Origin: an uncultured Oscillospiraceae bacterium
GTDB lineage: Bacteria > Bacillota > Clostridia > Oscillospirales > Acutalibacteraceae
Assembly: GCA_958366985.1 (NCBI GenBank)
Contig: CATXDC010000005.1
Location: forward strand, 118,132-182,131
Direction: 5' to 3'
Length of the DNA stretch: 64,000 nucleotides
Each line of letters opens with the position of its first letter. The stretch's first letter is position 1. A program made the position numbers and the translations under genes. Shown one piece after another: positions 32,646 through 41,869 of this stretch. A model generated the notes under the pieces. It did not search any database. It was not told the DNA's origin and was given only the letters and a program-made list of their open reading frames with translations.

Positions 32646-35600
32646 ATGAGCAAAAATTATTCAAAAGTTAAGGTATGGTCGGAAAAAGTTTCAATACCGA
32701 CTTACGGTGTAGGAAAGCCGGATAAAAACCCGATGTTTCTTGAAAAGAGAGTATATCAGGGCAGTTCCGGCAGAGTGTATCCTCATCCGGTAACTGATAA
32801 AATTTTCGACAAAAAAACAAACAAGGAATATACAGCAGTGTGGCTCGAAAATGATTTTATCAAAGTCATGGTGCTTCCCGAAATAGGCGGAAGAATACAG
32901 AGAGCTACCGATAAAACAAACGGCTATGATTTTGTTTATTATAACCACGTAATAAAGCCTGCTCTTGTCGGATTGGCAGGTCCGTGGATTTCAGGCGGAA
33001 TCGAGTTTAACTGGCCTCAGCATCACCGTCCCAGCACTTTTGATCCGGTTGATTATACATACCGTGAAAATGAAGACGGAAGCGCAACTATTGTTGTAGG
33101 CGAAATCGAAAACATGTTCCGCACAAAGGGTATGGCAAGCTTTACTCTTTATCCGGACAGCACATATATCGAGATAAAAGCCCAGCTTTTCAACAGAACC
33201 GATGTGCCACAGACATTTTTGTGGTGGGCAAACCCTGCAGTTCCGGTAAACGATAACACACGTTCAATTTTCCCACCGGATGTAACAGCTGTTATGGACC
33301 ACGGTAAGAGAGCTGTTTCAACTTTCCCCATAGCAACCGGAACATATTATAAAGTTGACTATTCAGCAGGCGTAGATATTTCACGCTATAAAAATCTTCC
33401 CGTTCCCACATCATATATGGCAGCTAAATCCGATTACGATTTTGTAGGCGGATATGATGACGGAATTGAGGCTGGTATTCTTCACGTTGCAGATCATCAT
33501 ATTTCTCCCGGTAAAAAGCAGTGGACATGGGGCTGCGGAGATTTCGGAAAGGCATGGGACAGAAACCTTACCGATGAGGACGGCCCTTATGTTGAGCTTA
33601 TGACAGGCTGCTTTACAGATAATCAGCCTGACTTCTCATGGCTTGCACCTATGGAAGAAAAGCGTTTTACACAGTATTTCATGCCCTACAAAAAGCTTGG
33701 CGCTGTTCATAATGCAACAAAAGATCTTGCAATGAATGTCACTGTACAGAACGGCAAAACTGTTGCGGCACTTTTTGCAACAGGAAATGTCGGCGAAATA
33801 ACAGCCGAGATCGTTGCAGGCGGAAAAGTGGTAAAGAGTGAAAAGCTTACTATGGAGCCCACAGACTATAAAGTCCTTGAAGCTGAAACAGGCAAATTTG
33901 ATGCTACCGGTGTTAAAGTTGTCATTTACCGCAATGACTGCGAGTATTTAAGCTATCAGGAAAAGAAGGAGAAAAACGAAATACCTTCTCCTGCTGTATG
34001 TCCTCCCGAACCGGAGCTTTGCCATACAAACGAAGACCTCTATCTTTACGGACTTCACATTGAACAGTATCGTCACGCTACATATGAAGCTGATAAATAC
34101 TATCTTGAGGGACTGAGAAGAGATCCCACCGATATCAGAATAAACAATGCATATGGACTTCTGCTTTTAAAGCGTGGTTATTTCACAGAAAGCCGCAAAT
34201 ATTTTGAGGCAGCTATTAAGAAGGTTACACGTTCAAACCCAAATCCTTATGACAGCGAGCCCTATTTCAATTTGGGACTTAGCCTGTTCTATTCAGGAGA
34301 TATGAACGGAGCATATGATGCTTTTTATAAATCCGCATGGACTTCCTCATGCTGCGAAAGCGCATTTTACTATCTTGCCGCAATAAGCGCACGCAGAAAA
34401 GATTATGAGCTTGCCCTTGAGCACGCTGAGAATGCCATTATCAAAAACGGCAGAAACTATAAAGCTCTTGGACTTAAAACATATCTTCTTCGTACTTTGG
34501 GTAGAAAGAATGAGGCAGCTGAAAATGCAAAAGCTGTTCTCAAACTTGATCCCCTCGATCTTATCAGCAGAAGAGAGCTGGAAATTCTCACAGGCGAAAG
34601 CTTTGAACTTTCAAAGCATATTATCAATGATAATACAGCAATCGAGCTTGCAGCAGAGTATGCAGTTTTCGGAGCATACAGCGACAGTATAGAGGTCCTT
34701 GATTCAGTTAACAGTGAGTATCCCCTTGTCTGGTATTACAAAGCATACTATCTTAAAAAGCTCGGAAAGGGAGAAGAAAGCCTTCAGGCGATTAAGAAAG
34801 CAGAGGTTCTTCTGCCCGATTACTGTTTCCCACACAGACTTGAGGATATTGTGGTTCTTAAGAGTGCAATTGCAGCAAATCCCACAGGAAGCGCAGCTTA
34901 TTATTATCTCGGAAATCTCTATTACGATAAAAAGCGCAGCGACGATGCAATGGATTGCTTCAAGCGTTCTGCGGAGCTTAATCCCAAATTCCCCACAGTT
35001 CACCGTAACTTGTCCCTTGCTTATTACAATAAGCTTGGTAAAGCAGGAGATGCAGTAAGGGAGATGGAAAAAGCTCATGAGCTTGACAGAAGCGATGCAA
35101 GAGTTCTCATGGAGCTCGATAAGCTTCTTGAAAAGACAGGAGTTTCACCTAAAGAAAGACTCCAAAGACTTGAAGCAGAGCTTGAAACTGTCAAAGAACG
35201 TGATGACCTTTATCTTGAGTATATAACTCTTCTCAATCTTGCAGGAAGAAACGAAGAGGCATATAAGCTTATCACAGAAAGAAAGTTCCATCCGTGGGAA
35301 GGCGGAGAGGGAAAAGTTCCCGCTCAGTATGTCTACTCTCTTGTAGCAATGGCAAAAAAAGCTCTTGATGCAGGTAAGTATGCAAAGGCCGCAGGAATTC
35401 TTGCAAAGGCATATAAATATCCTGAAAATCTTGGTGAAGGCAAGCTGTTCGGAGCTCAGGAAAACCAGATAGATTACTTTATGGGAATTGCCTGTGCAGG
35501 TATGGGACAGGACGACAAGGCTAAAGCATATTTTGAAAAAGCCTCAACTGGACTTAGTGAACCTGCAAGCGCTATGTATTATAACGATCAGCCGCCGGAG

Positions 35601-35927
35601 ACAATTTTCTATCAGGGAATGGCTCTTCTTGAACTGGGAAGAGATAAAGAAGCAAATTCACGTTTTGCAAAACTTGTTTCCTATGCCGACAGACATTTTG
35701 ACGACGAAGTGAAAATTGATTATTTTGCTGTTTCTCTTCCTGATTTTCTTGTTTTTGACGAAGATCTTGAAGTCAAGAACAAGGCTCACTGCCTGTTTAT
35801 GAGAGGACTTGGAAGCCTTGGAAAGGGAGAAGTGAAAAAGGCAAATATGAATTTCTCAGCAGCAAAGAGACTTGCTGGAAGTCATTTCGGAGTCAACAGT
35901 CATATAAATTTATTTTTAAAAAAATAA
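32646..35927 (+). CDS. DUF5107-TPR protein (operon leader)
   Basis: A 1093-residue protein without signal peptide. Residues about 40-380 match the DUF5107 beta-sandwich domain, seen in VMVLPEIGGRIQRATDKTNGYDFVYYNHVI, GGIEFNWPQHHRPSTFDPVDY and ETFFVGYD-like repeats. From about 460 to 1090 there are multiple tetratricopeptide repeats (such as GLSLFYSGDMNGAYDAFYKSAW and AAYYYLGNLYYDKKRSDDAMDCF). DUF5107 domains resemble galactose mutarotase folds and occur beside glycosidases; the role is unknown, perhaps sugar binding or complex assembly. I use the ATG at 32646 because AGGAGAAG lies just before it; the ORF could begin at 32589. It opens the operon. Confidence 0.8.
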   Translation: MSKNYSKVKVWSEKVSIPTYGVGKPDKNPMFLEKRVYQGSSGRVYPHPVTDKIFDKKTNKEYTAVWLENDFIKVMVLPEIGGRIQRATDKTNGYDFVYYNHVIKPALVGLAGPWISGGIEFNWPQHHRPSTFDPVDYTYRENEDGSATIVVGEIENMFRTKGMASFTLYPDSTYIEIKAQLFNRTDVPQTFLWWANPAVPVNDNTRSIFPPDVTAVMDHGKRAVSTFPIATGTYYKVDYSAGVDISRYKNLPVPTSYMAAKSDYDFVGGYDDGIEAGILHVADHHISPGKKQWTWGCGDFGKAWDRNLTDEDGPYVELMTGCFTDNQPDFSWLAPMEEKRFTQYFMPYKKLGAVHNATKDLAMNVTVQNGKTVAALFATGNVGEITAEIVAGGKVVKSEKLTMEPTDYKVLEAETGKFDATGVKVVIYRNDCEYLSYQEKKEKNEIPSPAVCPPEPELCHTNEDLYLYGLHIEQYRHATYEADKYYLEGLRRDPTDIRINNAYGLLLLKRGYFTESRKYFEAAIKKVTRSNPNPYDSEPYFNLGLSLFYSGDMNGAYDAFYKSAWTSSCCESAFYYLAAISARRKDYELALEHAENAIIKNGRNYKALGLKTYLLRTLGRKNEAAENAKAVLKLDPLDLISRRELEILTGESFELSKHIINDNTAIELAAEYAVFGAYSDSIEVLDSVNSEYPLVWYYKAYYLKKLGKGEESLQAIKKAEVLLPDYCFPHRLEDIVVLKSAIAANPTGSAAYYYLGNLYYDKKRSDDAMDCFKRSAELNPKFPTVHRNLSLAYYNKLGKAGDAVREMEKAHELDRSDARVLMELDKLLEKTGVSPKERLQRLEAELETVKERDDLYLEYITLLNLAGRNEEAYKLITERKFHPWEGGEGKVPAQYVYSLVAMAKKALDAGKYAKAAGILAKAYKYPENLGEGKLFGAQENQIDYFMGIACAGMGQDDKAKAYFEKASTGLSEPASAMYYNDQPPETIFYQGMALLELGRDKEANSRFAKLVSYADRHFDDEVKIDYFAVSLPDFLVFDEDLEVKNKAHCLFMRGLGSLGKGEVKKANMNFSAAKRLAGSHFGVNSHINLFLKK

Positions 35928-35952
35928 TCCGAATAAAAGGAGTGCGTAAAAC

Positions 35953-36999
35953 ATGAAAAAGTTATTTGCATCAAACGGATTTAAGATCTTTGTAGCTTTA
36001 GTTGCTATTTTTGCTGTTATTGTCGTAAGCTGCAATATAGTTTTCTATGCAGTTGCTGCCAATGAACAGAAAGGTGAAGCAACAGGATATGCCTGGAGCG
36101 AAGATATGGCTTTTGATGAAAGCCTTGTAGAGAAGCTCGAGATGAAAGGCGACAATTTTAAGGTGCTTGTCATAACAGACGTACATCTTCGCAATCACGG
36201 TACATTCGCTGCTGCTCTCGGAGTGAACTATATTCTTGACGGAATAAGCAGACCACGTCTTTCACATATGATAAAGCGTGAAAATCCTGATCTGATCATT
36301 GTTACAGGCGACCAGGTTCTTACAAAGTGGAATGACATTGCTACACAGCAGTTTGCAGATTTTATGGACTCCTTTGAAATTCCGTGGGCTCCGGTTTTCG
36401 GAAATCACGATATGGAGGGCAGAGCAGATAAAGCAAAGCTTTGCGATATCTATCTTGCAAGTGAATATTGTCTTTTCCAGTATGGTCCTGCTGATCTTAA
36501 CGGAGCAGGAAACTACATAGTAAATGTTGAAAAGGATGGCAAGGCAGTTTACTCATTCTTCCTTTTCGATGACGGCGAGCCTACCGATGAGGGTTATGGC
36601 ACAATAAACGAAAAGCAGGTTGACTGGTACAAGTGGGCAGTTAAAGGTATTGCGGAAAATGAAGGCGGCACAGTTAAGAATATGGCTTTCATGCATATAG
36701 CTGTTCCGGAATTTAAAGAGCTTACAGAATCTGACTATCAGTTTGGAGAAAAGAAAGAGGAGCCTGCAATAGCTGAGACCAACTACGGATTCTTTGATGC
36801 TTTCAAAGCAAACGGCGGAACCCATATGTTTGCGGGACATGACCATATAAACAATTTCTATGGCGAATATGAGGGAGTAGGTCTTTGCTATGTTACAAAG
36901 AGCTCATATAACTGCTATATAGATCTCGGTATGCTTGGCGGAACTGTTATAAACATCAACTCTGCCGGTGAAGCACAGGTTCAGCACGTGGAATTTTAA
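35953..36999 (+). CDS. Exported metallophosphoesterase (membrane-anchored)
   Basis: A calcineurin-like phosphoesterase of 348 residues. Residues about 10-35 (FKIFVALVAIFAVIVVSCNIVFYAV) form a single N-terminal membrane segment, so the catalytic part faces the outside. The family blocks are present in order: TDVHLR, VTGDQV, GNHDMEG, a histidine in AFMHIAVPE and MFAGHDHINN. These are the dinuclear metal ligands. Ribosome binding site AAGGAG lies 7 nt upstream of the ATG, 25 nt after the DUF5107 gene. It could hydrolyse phosphomonoesters or diesters on glycans or peptides before import. A second exported copy occurs near the end of the operon. Confidence 0.8.
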   Translation: MKKLFASNGFKIFVALVAIFAVIVVSCNIVFYAVAANEQKGEATGYAWSEDMAFDESLVEKLEMKGDNFKVLVITDVHLRNHGTFAAALGVNYILDGISRPRLSHMIKRENPDLIIVTGDQVLTKWNDIATQQFADFMDSFEIPWAPVFGNHDMEGRADKAKLCDIYLASEYCLFQYGPADLNGAGNYIVNVEKDGKAVYSFFLFDDGEPTDEGYGTINEKQVDWYKWAVKGIAENEGGTVKNMAFMHIAVPEFKELTESDYQFGEKKEEPAIAETNYGFFDAFKANGGTHMFAGHDHINNFYGEYEGVGLCYVTKSSYNCYIDLGMLGGTVININSAGEAQVQHVEF

Positions 37000-37008
37000 G
37001 AGGACGCA

Positions 37009-38295
37009 ATGAAAAAATTCAACTACGATTACAGCCGCACAATGATGATGAAAATCCTTGTGGCAAACCCCGATAATAAGGGTGGTTCTAAGGTCTTTCT
37101 CACATTTGACGAGGTTCTGGAAATTATTAAAAAGGCAGATGAGCTTACTGCCGGCGCACCAAAAATAATCTATCTTGTGGGCTGGCAGTATTTAGGTCAC
37201 GATGACCGATATCCCGAATTTTTCGAGGTTAACCGTTTTGCTGCCAGAACCGAAACTACCGAAGAAGCAAGAGAAAAACTTCTTTGGCTTATAAAAGAAG
37301 CTAAAAAGTATCACACAGTTTTATCTCTTCATATAAACTTTTCAGATGCTTATGAAGAGAGCGGACTCTGGGACGAATACCTTAAAAATGATCTGATTGT
37401 AAAAAACTCAAAGGGTCAGCCGAGAGTTACAGGTGAATGGAATTCGAGAAAAGCGTATCAGGTACTTTTCAGTAAGGAATATGAAAGCGGATATTTTCAG
37501 AAAAGAGCCGATAAGCTTTTGTCACTTATTCCATTTGATGAAATTAAAACTCTTCACGCTGATGCATTTTTCGTAAATCCCGGTAAGGGAGTTTCCATAA
37601 AAAAGGAAAAAGAGTACAGACGAAAGATGATCGAATATTTTTCGGACAGAGGCGTCGATATTACATCAGAGTTTATTTACCGTGAAAGGGCATTCGGATT
37701 CCGTTCACAGTGGGGCAAAAGCGATATTATAGGCTATATCCCTGCTATATGGAATCTCAGAATGACCCAGAGAGATTTTCTCAAATATCCGCCGTCACTT
37801 CTTGCGGGAGGCAGACTTACAAAGGGGCTCCAGTGGGATATGGCACTTGAAAAGCTTTTTTACGGCAATATCCAAGGTGAGGATCTTTTCGGAAAAGAGG
37901 ACTGGGAAAATAAATTCTTAAAAGAATTTGCCCTTATAAATGTCCCTTACCTGTATCTTAATACATTTGAGAGAAAGAAAATCACAGGTCTATTTTCAAA
38001 CAGGGTTGCACATTTTTCTGGCGGAGTAAAGTCTTATATAAAGGACGAAAAGATTACGAAGAATGGCGAAGTTTTAAAGGAAAACGGAACATTGTGCATT
38101 CCTGCCGTGTGGCTTAAGGATACATATTTTGCCTATTCCGATAAAAAGTGCAGCGGCACTTACAACATCGGATGGGATGAAGCGGAAATTATCCCAATAG
38201 GCAGCGGTACTTTCAGCGGCAAGGTTAAAACCAATAACGGCAGTCTTACCATTCCCTTTGAGGGCGGCTGCGGTTATCTTATTAAAAAAATTTGA
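37009..38295 (+). CDS. GH101-like TIM-barrel glycosidase (endo-alpha-N-acetylgalactosaminidase-like)
   Basis: A 428-residue cytoplasmic protein that resembles the GH101 catalytic barrel. Matching parts are PKIIYLVGWQYLGHDDRYPEFFEVNRF, then AKKYHTVLSLHINFSDAYEESGLWDEYL and the candidate catalytic pair D185 (IKTLHADAFF) and E221 (DITSEFIY). GH101 enzymes release the core Gal-beta1,3-GalNAc disaccharide from serine or threonine. This copy is much shorter than characterised secreted GH101 enzymes and lacks their accessory domains, so it might act on oligosaccharides or glycopeptides inside the cell. The start is 9 nt after the phosphoesterase stop. Confidence 0.6.
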   Translation: MKKFNYDYSRTMMMKILVANPDNKGGSKVFLTFDEVLEIIKKADELTAGAPKIIYLVGWQYLGHDDRYPEFFEVNRFAARTETTEEAREKLLWLIKEAKKYHTVLSLHINFSDAYEESGLWDEYLKNDLIVKNSKGQPRVTGEWNSRKAYQVLFSKEYESGYFQKRADKLLSLIPFDEIKTLHADAFFVNPGKGVSIKKEKEYRRKMIEYFSDRGVDITSEFIYRERAFGFRSQWGKSDIIGYIPAIWNLRMTQRDFLKYPPSLLAGGRLTKGLQWDMALEKLFYGNIQGEDLFGKEDWENKFLKEFALINVPYLYLNTFERKKITGLFSNRVAHFSGGVKSYIKDEKITKNGEVLKENGTLCIPAVWLKDTYFAYSDKKCSGTYNIGWDEAEIIPIGSGTFSGKVKTNNGSLTIPFEGGCGYLIKKI

Positions 38296-38312
38296 GGGGC
38301 GAATATATATAA

Positions 38313-39518
38313 ATGAAAACACTGGGTACATATTTTCAAAACAGTGAAACCGAGCCTTTAAAGTATGGGGAGGTTAATCTTATTAACCCTCCCCGTCAGA
38401 GACTAAGAGGCGAGGAAAAACTGACAGGTATTGAAGCCTTTCCCGTATTCAACGGCTTTTGCGGTACTGATTTTGAGCTTATGAAAATGGGCAGAGCAGG
38501 CAATCTCAATGCAAAATTCCCTGAGGGAGAAAAAAGACTTATCAACGGTCATGAGGGCGTTGTGTGGGTTCCCTCTGAGAACAGATTTGCCATTGTCCTC
38601 ATAAGAGGCGGCGATAGCTGTGACCCCACACGCTACACTGAGGATGAAACATATTTTGAGTACGGCTGCGACGGAGCAGACGGACTTTTCTGCGACAAGA
38701 ACTATTTCAATCCTCAGATGCTCCTGCATCTTCCCGAAAAATATGAGGGACTTGAAAAGCTTCCTCTTTCACTTGCTAAAAAGCTTGTGTTCTCTGATCC
38801 TTATGCCTGCGCCGTATTCCAGCACGAGCGTATGGAAGATATCGGAATGGCTCAGAATTTCCGTGTTGAAAAGGCAAAGAGAAAGTGCTCCGACGCCGAG
38901 GCTATGGAGTACGCAAGAGAGAGCACCTTTGACAGGGTTGTAATTTTCGGTCTTGGCACAACAGGACTTTTTATAGGCGATCAGATAAGACGAAATCATG
39001 AAAATGCAAAAATTCTCTTTGTGGGCAGAAGCTCCGAAGAAACAGCAAAGGTTAAATTTGCAAAGGAAGTTGTAAAAGCCGATTATCTGTGCACCGATTC
39101 AATGAGCGAAGCGGAAACAGCAGAAAATATAGTTAAGAAAATCGGAGGAAGAGCTACTGTTTTCGTAGGTGTAAGCGGTACGAATGTAGAGCATCGTGTG
39201 GCTTTCGAGCATAAAGTTCTCGGATGCAACGGAATATACAACAGCTTTTCCTTAGGACCGAAAATCACTTTTGATACAATGCCCTTTGGCTTTGAAAATC
39301 ATGTGATTTTCGCATCAATTAACTTTACTCAGGCACATATGGAAAAGGCAATAGAAATCCTCAGTGAGAGCCGCTTTGACGAAATAGTGGAGCTCATTGA
39401 CAAGGAAGAGTTTATTGCCGATCCCATTTATGCATATGAAAACAAAATCTATTCAAAGGCAGCTCCCCTTAAAACGGCCGTTGTCTGGAACAAAAATTAC
39501 ATGGAGATGGAAAAATAA
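38313..39518 (+). CDS. Zinc-type medium-chain dehydrogenase, glucose-dehydrogenase-like (possible aldose/L-fucose dehydrogenase)
   Basis: A 401-residue MDR-family oxidoreductase. Its N-terminal half has the catalytic zinc region with C50 in NGFCGTDFE and H80-E81 in NGHEGVVWV. A Rossmann segment FDRVVIFGLGTTGLFIGDQIRR follows. It is closer to archaeal-type glucose dehydrogenases than to standard alcohol dehydrogenases and the usual four structural-zinc cysteines are not conserved. It could oxidise an aldose at C1 to a lactone. Next to it are a second MDR enzyme, UxaB, UxaA and a lactonase-like gene, so L-fucose or L-galactose is a likely substrate, but this is inference. Confidence 0.7.
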   Translation: MKTLGTYFQNSETEPLKYGEVNLINPPRQRLRGEEKLTGIEAFPVFNGFCGTDFELMKMGRAGNLNAKFPEGEKRLINGHEGVVWVPSENRFAIVLIRGGDSCDPTRYTEDETYFEYGCDGADGLFCDKNYFNPQMLLHLPEKYEGLEKLPLSLAKKLVFSDPYACAVFQHERMEDIGMAQNFRVEKAKRKCSDAEAMEYARESTFDRVVIFGLGTTGLFIGDQIRRNHENAKILFVGRSSEETAKVKFAKEVVKADYLCTDSMSEAETAENIVKKIGGRATVFVGVSGTNVEHRVAFEHKVLGCNGIYNSFSLGPKITFDTMPFGFENHVIFASINFTQAHMEKAIEILSESRFDEIVELIDKEEFIADPIYAYENKIYSKAAPLKTAVVWNKNYMEMEK

Positions 39519-40534
39519 TGAAAACAGTTCAAATCATCGAACCGGGTAAAATTGAAATCAGAGAGGCCGAAATGCCCCAGCTTAAAGAAGGCGAAGCACT
39601 TCTTAAAATTCTTTACTGCGGAATCTGCGGCGCAGACGTTGCAAGCTTTACTGGCAATCAGCCTTTCACAACCTACCCCAGAATACCCGGCCATGAGTTC
39701 AGCGCCGAAATCGCACAGATCGGCGAAAATGACAGAGGACTTAAAGTAGGCGATATCGTAACAGCTAATCCCTATTTTAACTGCGGAGACTGCTATTCAT
39801 GCAGAAGAGGCCTTGTAAATGCCTGCACCGATAACCGTACAATGGGTGTTCAGAGAGACGGCAGCTTTGCTGAGTATGTTGCAATGCCCATTGAGAGAAT
39901 CTATCCCGGCAAGGGACTTTCAGCAAAAGAACTTGCACTTATTGAGCCTTTCTCAATCGGATACCATGCTCTTTCAAGAGCTGAGGTAAAAGAAGGCGAC
40001 AATGTTCTCATTATGGGTTCAGGTCCTATCGGTCTTTTCGCTCTTATTTCAGCAAAGCAGAAGGGCGCAAAAGTTGCAATTGCGGACCTTCTCGATAACC
40101 GTCTTGCTCTTGCTAAGGAATACGGCGCAGATATGGTTATAAATACAGGTAAAGAAGACCTTTCCGCAAAGTCAGCTGAATTTACAGACGGCAACGGCTT
40201 CGATGTATGTGTTGAGGCCTGCGGACTTCCTGTAACCTTCCTTTCCTGCATTGAGCAGGCTGCTTTCGGAGCAAATATTATCCTTATCGGCAACGGCAAA
40301 AAGGATACAACTTTCTGCCATTCCATTCTTTTAAAGAAAGAGCTCAACGTTTTCGGCAGCCGTAACTCCTACGGCAAGGACTTCCTTGCACTTATCGATA
40401 TGGTTGCAGAGGGCAAAGTTGACGTTCTCAAAATGGTAAGCGGCGTTTACGAAATGGATAATGCAATTGAAGCTTTCAAGGCTCTTGCAAATAATAAGGG
40501 TGACCTTGCAAAACTTCTTGTAAAAATCGGCTGA
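39518..40534 (+). CDS. Zinc-dependent alcohol dehydrogenase, LgoD/sorbitol-dehydrogenase-like
   Basis: A 338-residue MDR dehydrogenase with catalytic-zinc residues C37 and H59-E60 (GICGAD, RIPGHEFSAE) and structural-zinc cysteines C89, C92, C95 and C103 in the segment FNCGDCYSCRRGLVNAC. The cofactor fold NVLIMGSGPIGLFALISAKQKGAKV is complete. Its size and neighbours fit L-galactonate 5-dehydrogenase (LgoD), which yields D-tagaturonate, the UxaB substrate. It could also be a 6-deoxy analogue enzyme for L-fuconate. Start overlaps the previous stop by one base and uxaB begins 12 nt downstream, implying coupled expression. Confidence 0.75.
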   Translation: MKTVQIIEPGKIEIREAEMPQLKEGEALLKILYCGICGADVASFTGNQPFTTYPRIPGHEFSAEIAQIGENDRGLKVGDIVTANPYFNCGDCYSCRRGLVNACTDNRTMGVQRDGSFAEYVAMPIERIYPGKGLSAKELALIEPFSIGYHALSRAEVKEGDNVLIMGSGPIGLFALISAKQKGAKVAIADLLDNRLALAKEYGADMVINTGKEDLSAKSAEFTDGNGFDVCVEACGLPVTFLSCIEQAAFGANIILIGNGKKDTTFCHSILLKKELNVFGSRNSYGKDFLALIDMVAEGKVDVLKMVSGVYEMDNAIEAFKALANNKGDLAKLLVKIG

Positions 40535-40546
40535 GGTGATATTATT

Positions 40547-41869
40547 ATGACAGAGAGAATAATTCAGTTCGGCGAGGGAAATTTCCTCAGAGGTTTTGCC
40601 GATTACTTTATACATAAACTTAATGAAAAAGGACTCTTTGACGGCAGCGTAGTTATCGTTCAGCCTATTGCAAAGGGACTTACAGATACAATCAATGCTC
40701 AGAAGGGCGAGTATAACCTGTATCTTCGTGGAATTCAGGACGGAAAAGAAGTCTGCGAGCACACAAAAATTCAGAGCGTATCAAGGGCAATAAATCCCTA
40801 TGAGGATTTTGATGCATACCTCTCTCTTGCAGGCGATCCCAATTTCCGTTTCATTATTTCAAACACAACAGAAGCAGGTATTGCCTATGATGATTCCTGT
40901 GAGATAACAGATGCTCCACCTTCATCATTCCCTGCAAAGCTTACAGTTTTGCTTAACGAGCGTTTCAAGAAAGGACTCAAAGGTTTTATTATCCTTTCCT
41001 GCGAGCTCATCGACCACAACGGCGACGAACTTAAAAAGTGTGTTCTCAAATATGCCGATAAGTGGAATTTAGGCGAGGACTTCAAAAAATGGCTTGTGGA
41101 GGAAAACAGTTTCTGCAATACACTTGTTGACAGAATCGTAACAGGTTATCCGAGAGAAGAGGCGGAGAAACTCTGCGAAGAGCTCGGATATGAAGATAAG
41201 CTTCTTGACACAGCAGAGATCTTCCACCTTTGGGTAATTGAGGGACATTTTGAAGACGAGCTTCCTCTTCAGAAAGCAGGCTTCAACGTTGTCTGGACAG
41301 ATGATGTAACACCCTACAAAAAGCGTAAGGTAAGAATCCTCAACGGCGGACATACCTCAATGGTAACAGGTGCGCTTCTTTCAGGTCTTGAAACAGTCGG
41401 TCAGTGCGTAAACGACGAGGTAGTGGGCAATTTCCTTAAAAAGTGCCTGTTTACTGAAATCGTACCTACACTTGGCGGCAGCGCAGAGGACGAAAATTTT
41501 GCAAACGCCGTACTTGAGCGTTTTGCAAATCCCTATATAAAGCATATGCTTCGTTCAATCGCTCTTAACAGCGTAAGTAAGTTCTCTGTTCGTGTACTTC
41601 CCACAATTTTAGAGTACAAAGAGCAGCAGGGCGAATATCCTCTTTCTCTTACAATGGCTCTTGCAGCGCTTATTGAGTTTTACAAAACAGATAAGCCTCA
41701 GGATCTTCCCGAAGTTGAGGAGTTCATGAAAAACGCTTCAGTTGAAGAGATTCTTAAAAACAAGGAGCTTTGGGGCAGCGATATTTCCGATATTAAAAAG
41801 GATGTAGAAATCTGCCTTAATAAAATTCACACTCTCGGCATGAAGAGGGCTATGGAATGGACAATTTAA
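40547..41869 (+). CDS. uxaB: Tagaturonate reductase / altronate oxidoreductase family
   Basis: The 440-residue protein belongs to the polyol-specific long-chain dehydrogenase family. It starts ERIIQFGEGNFLRGFADYFI, the NAD-binding region typical of UxaB, and has RILNGGHTSMV and the FRFIISNTTEAGIA segment. UxaB reduces D-tagaturonate to D-altronate. The expected UxaC isomerase that would make tagaturonate from galacturonate is absent. Preceding MDR enzyme and following UxaA and lactonase-like genes suggest a different entry. Gene ends 13 nt inside uxaA, so the two are coupled. Confidence 0.85.
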   Translation: MTERIIQFGEGNFLRGFADYFIHKLNEKGLFDGSVVIVQPIAKGLTDTINAQKGEYNLYLRGIQDGKEVCEHTKIQSVSRAINPYEDFDAYLSLAGDPNFRFIISNTTEAGIAYDDSCEITDAPPSSFPAKLTVLLNERFKKGLKGFIILSCELIDHNGDELKKCVLKYADKWNLGEDFKKWLVEENSFCNTLVDRIVTGYPREEAEKLCEELGYEDKLLDTAEIFHLWVIEGHFEDELPLQKAGFNVVWTDDVTPYKKRKVRILNGGHTSMVTGALLSGLETVGQCVNDEVVGNFLKKCLFTEIVPTLGGSAEDENFANAVLERFANPYIKHMLRSIALNSVSKFSVRVLPTILEYKEQQGEYPLSLTMALAALIEFYKTDKPQDLPEVEEFMKNASVEEILKNKELWGSDISDIKKDVEICLNKIHTLGMKRAMEWTI

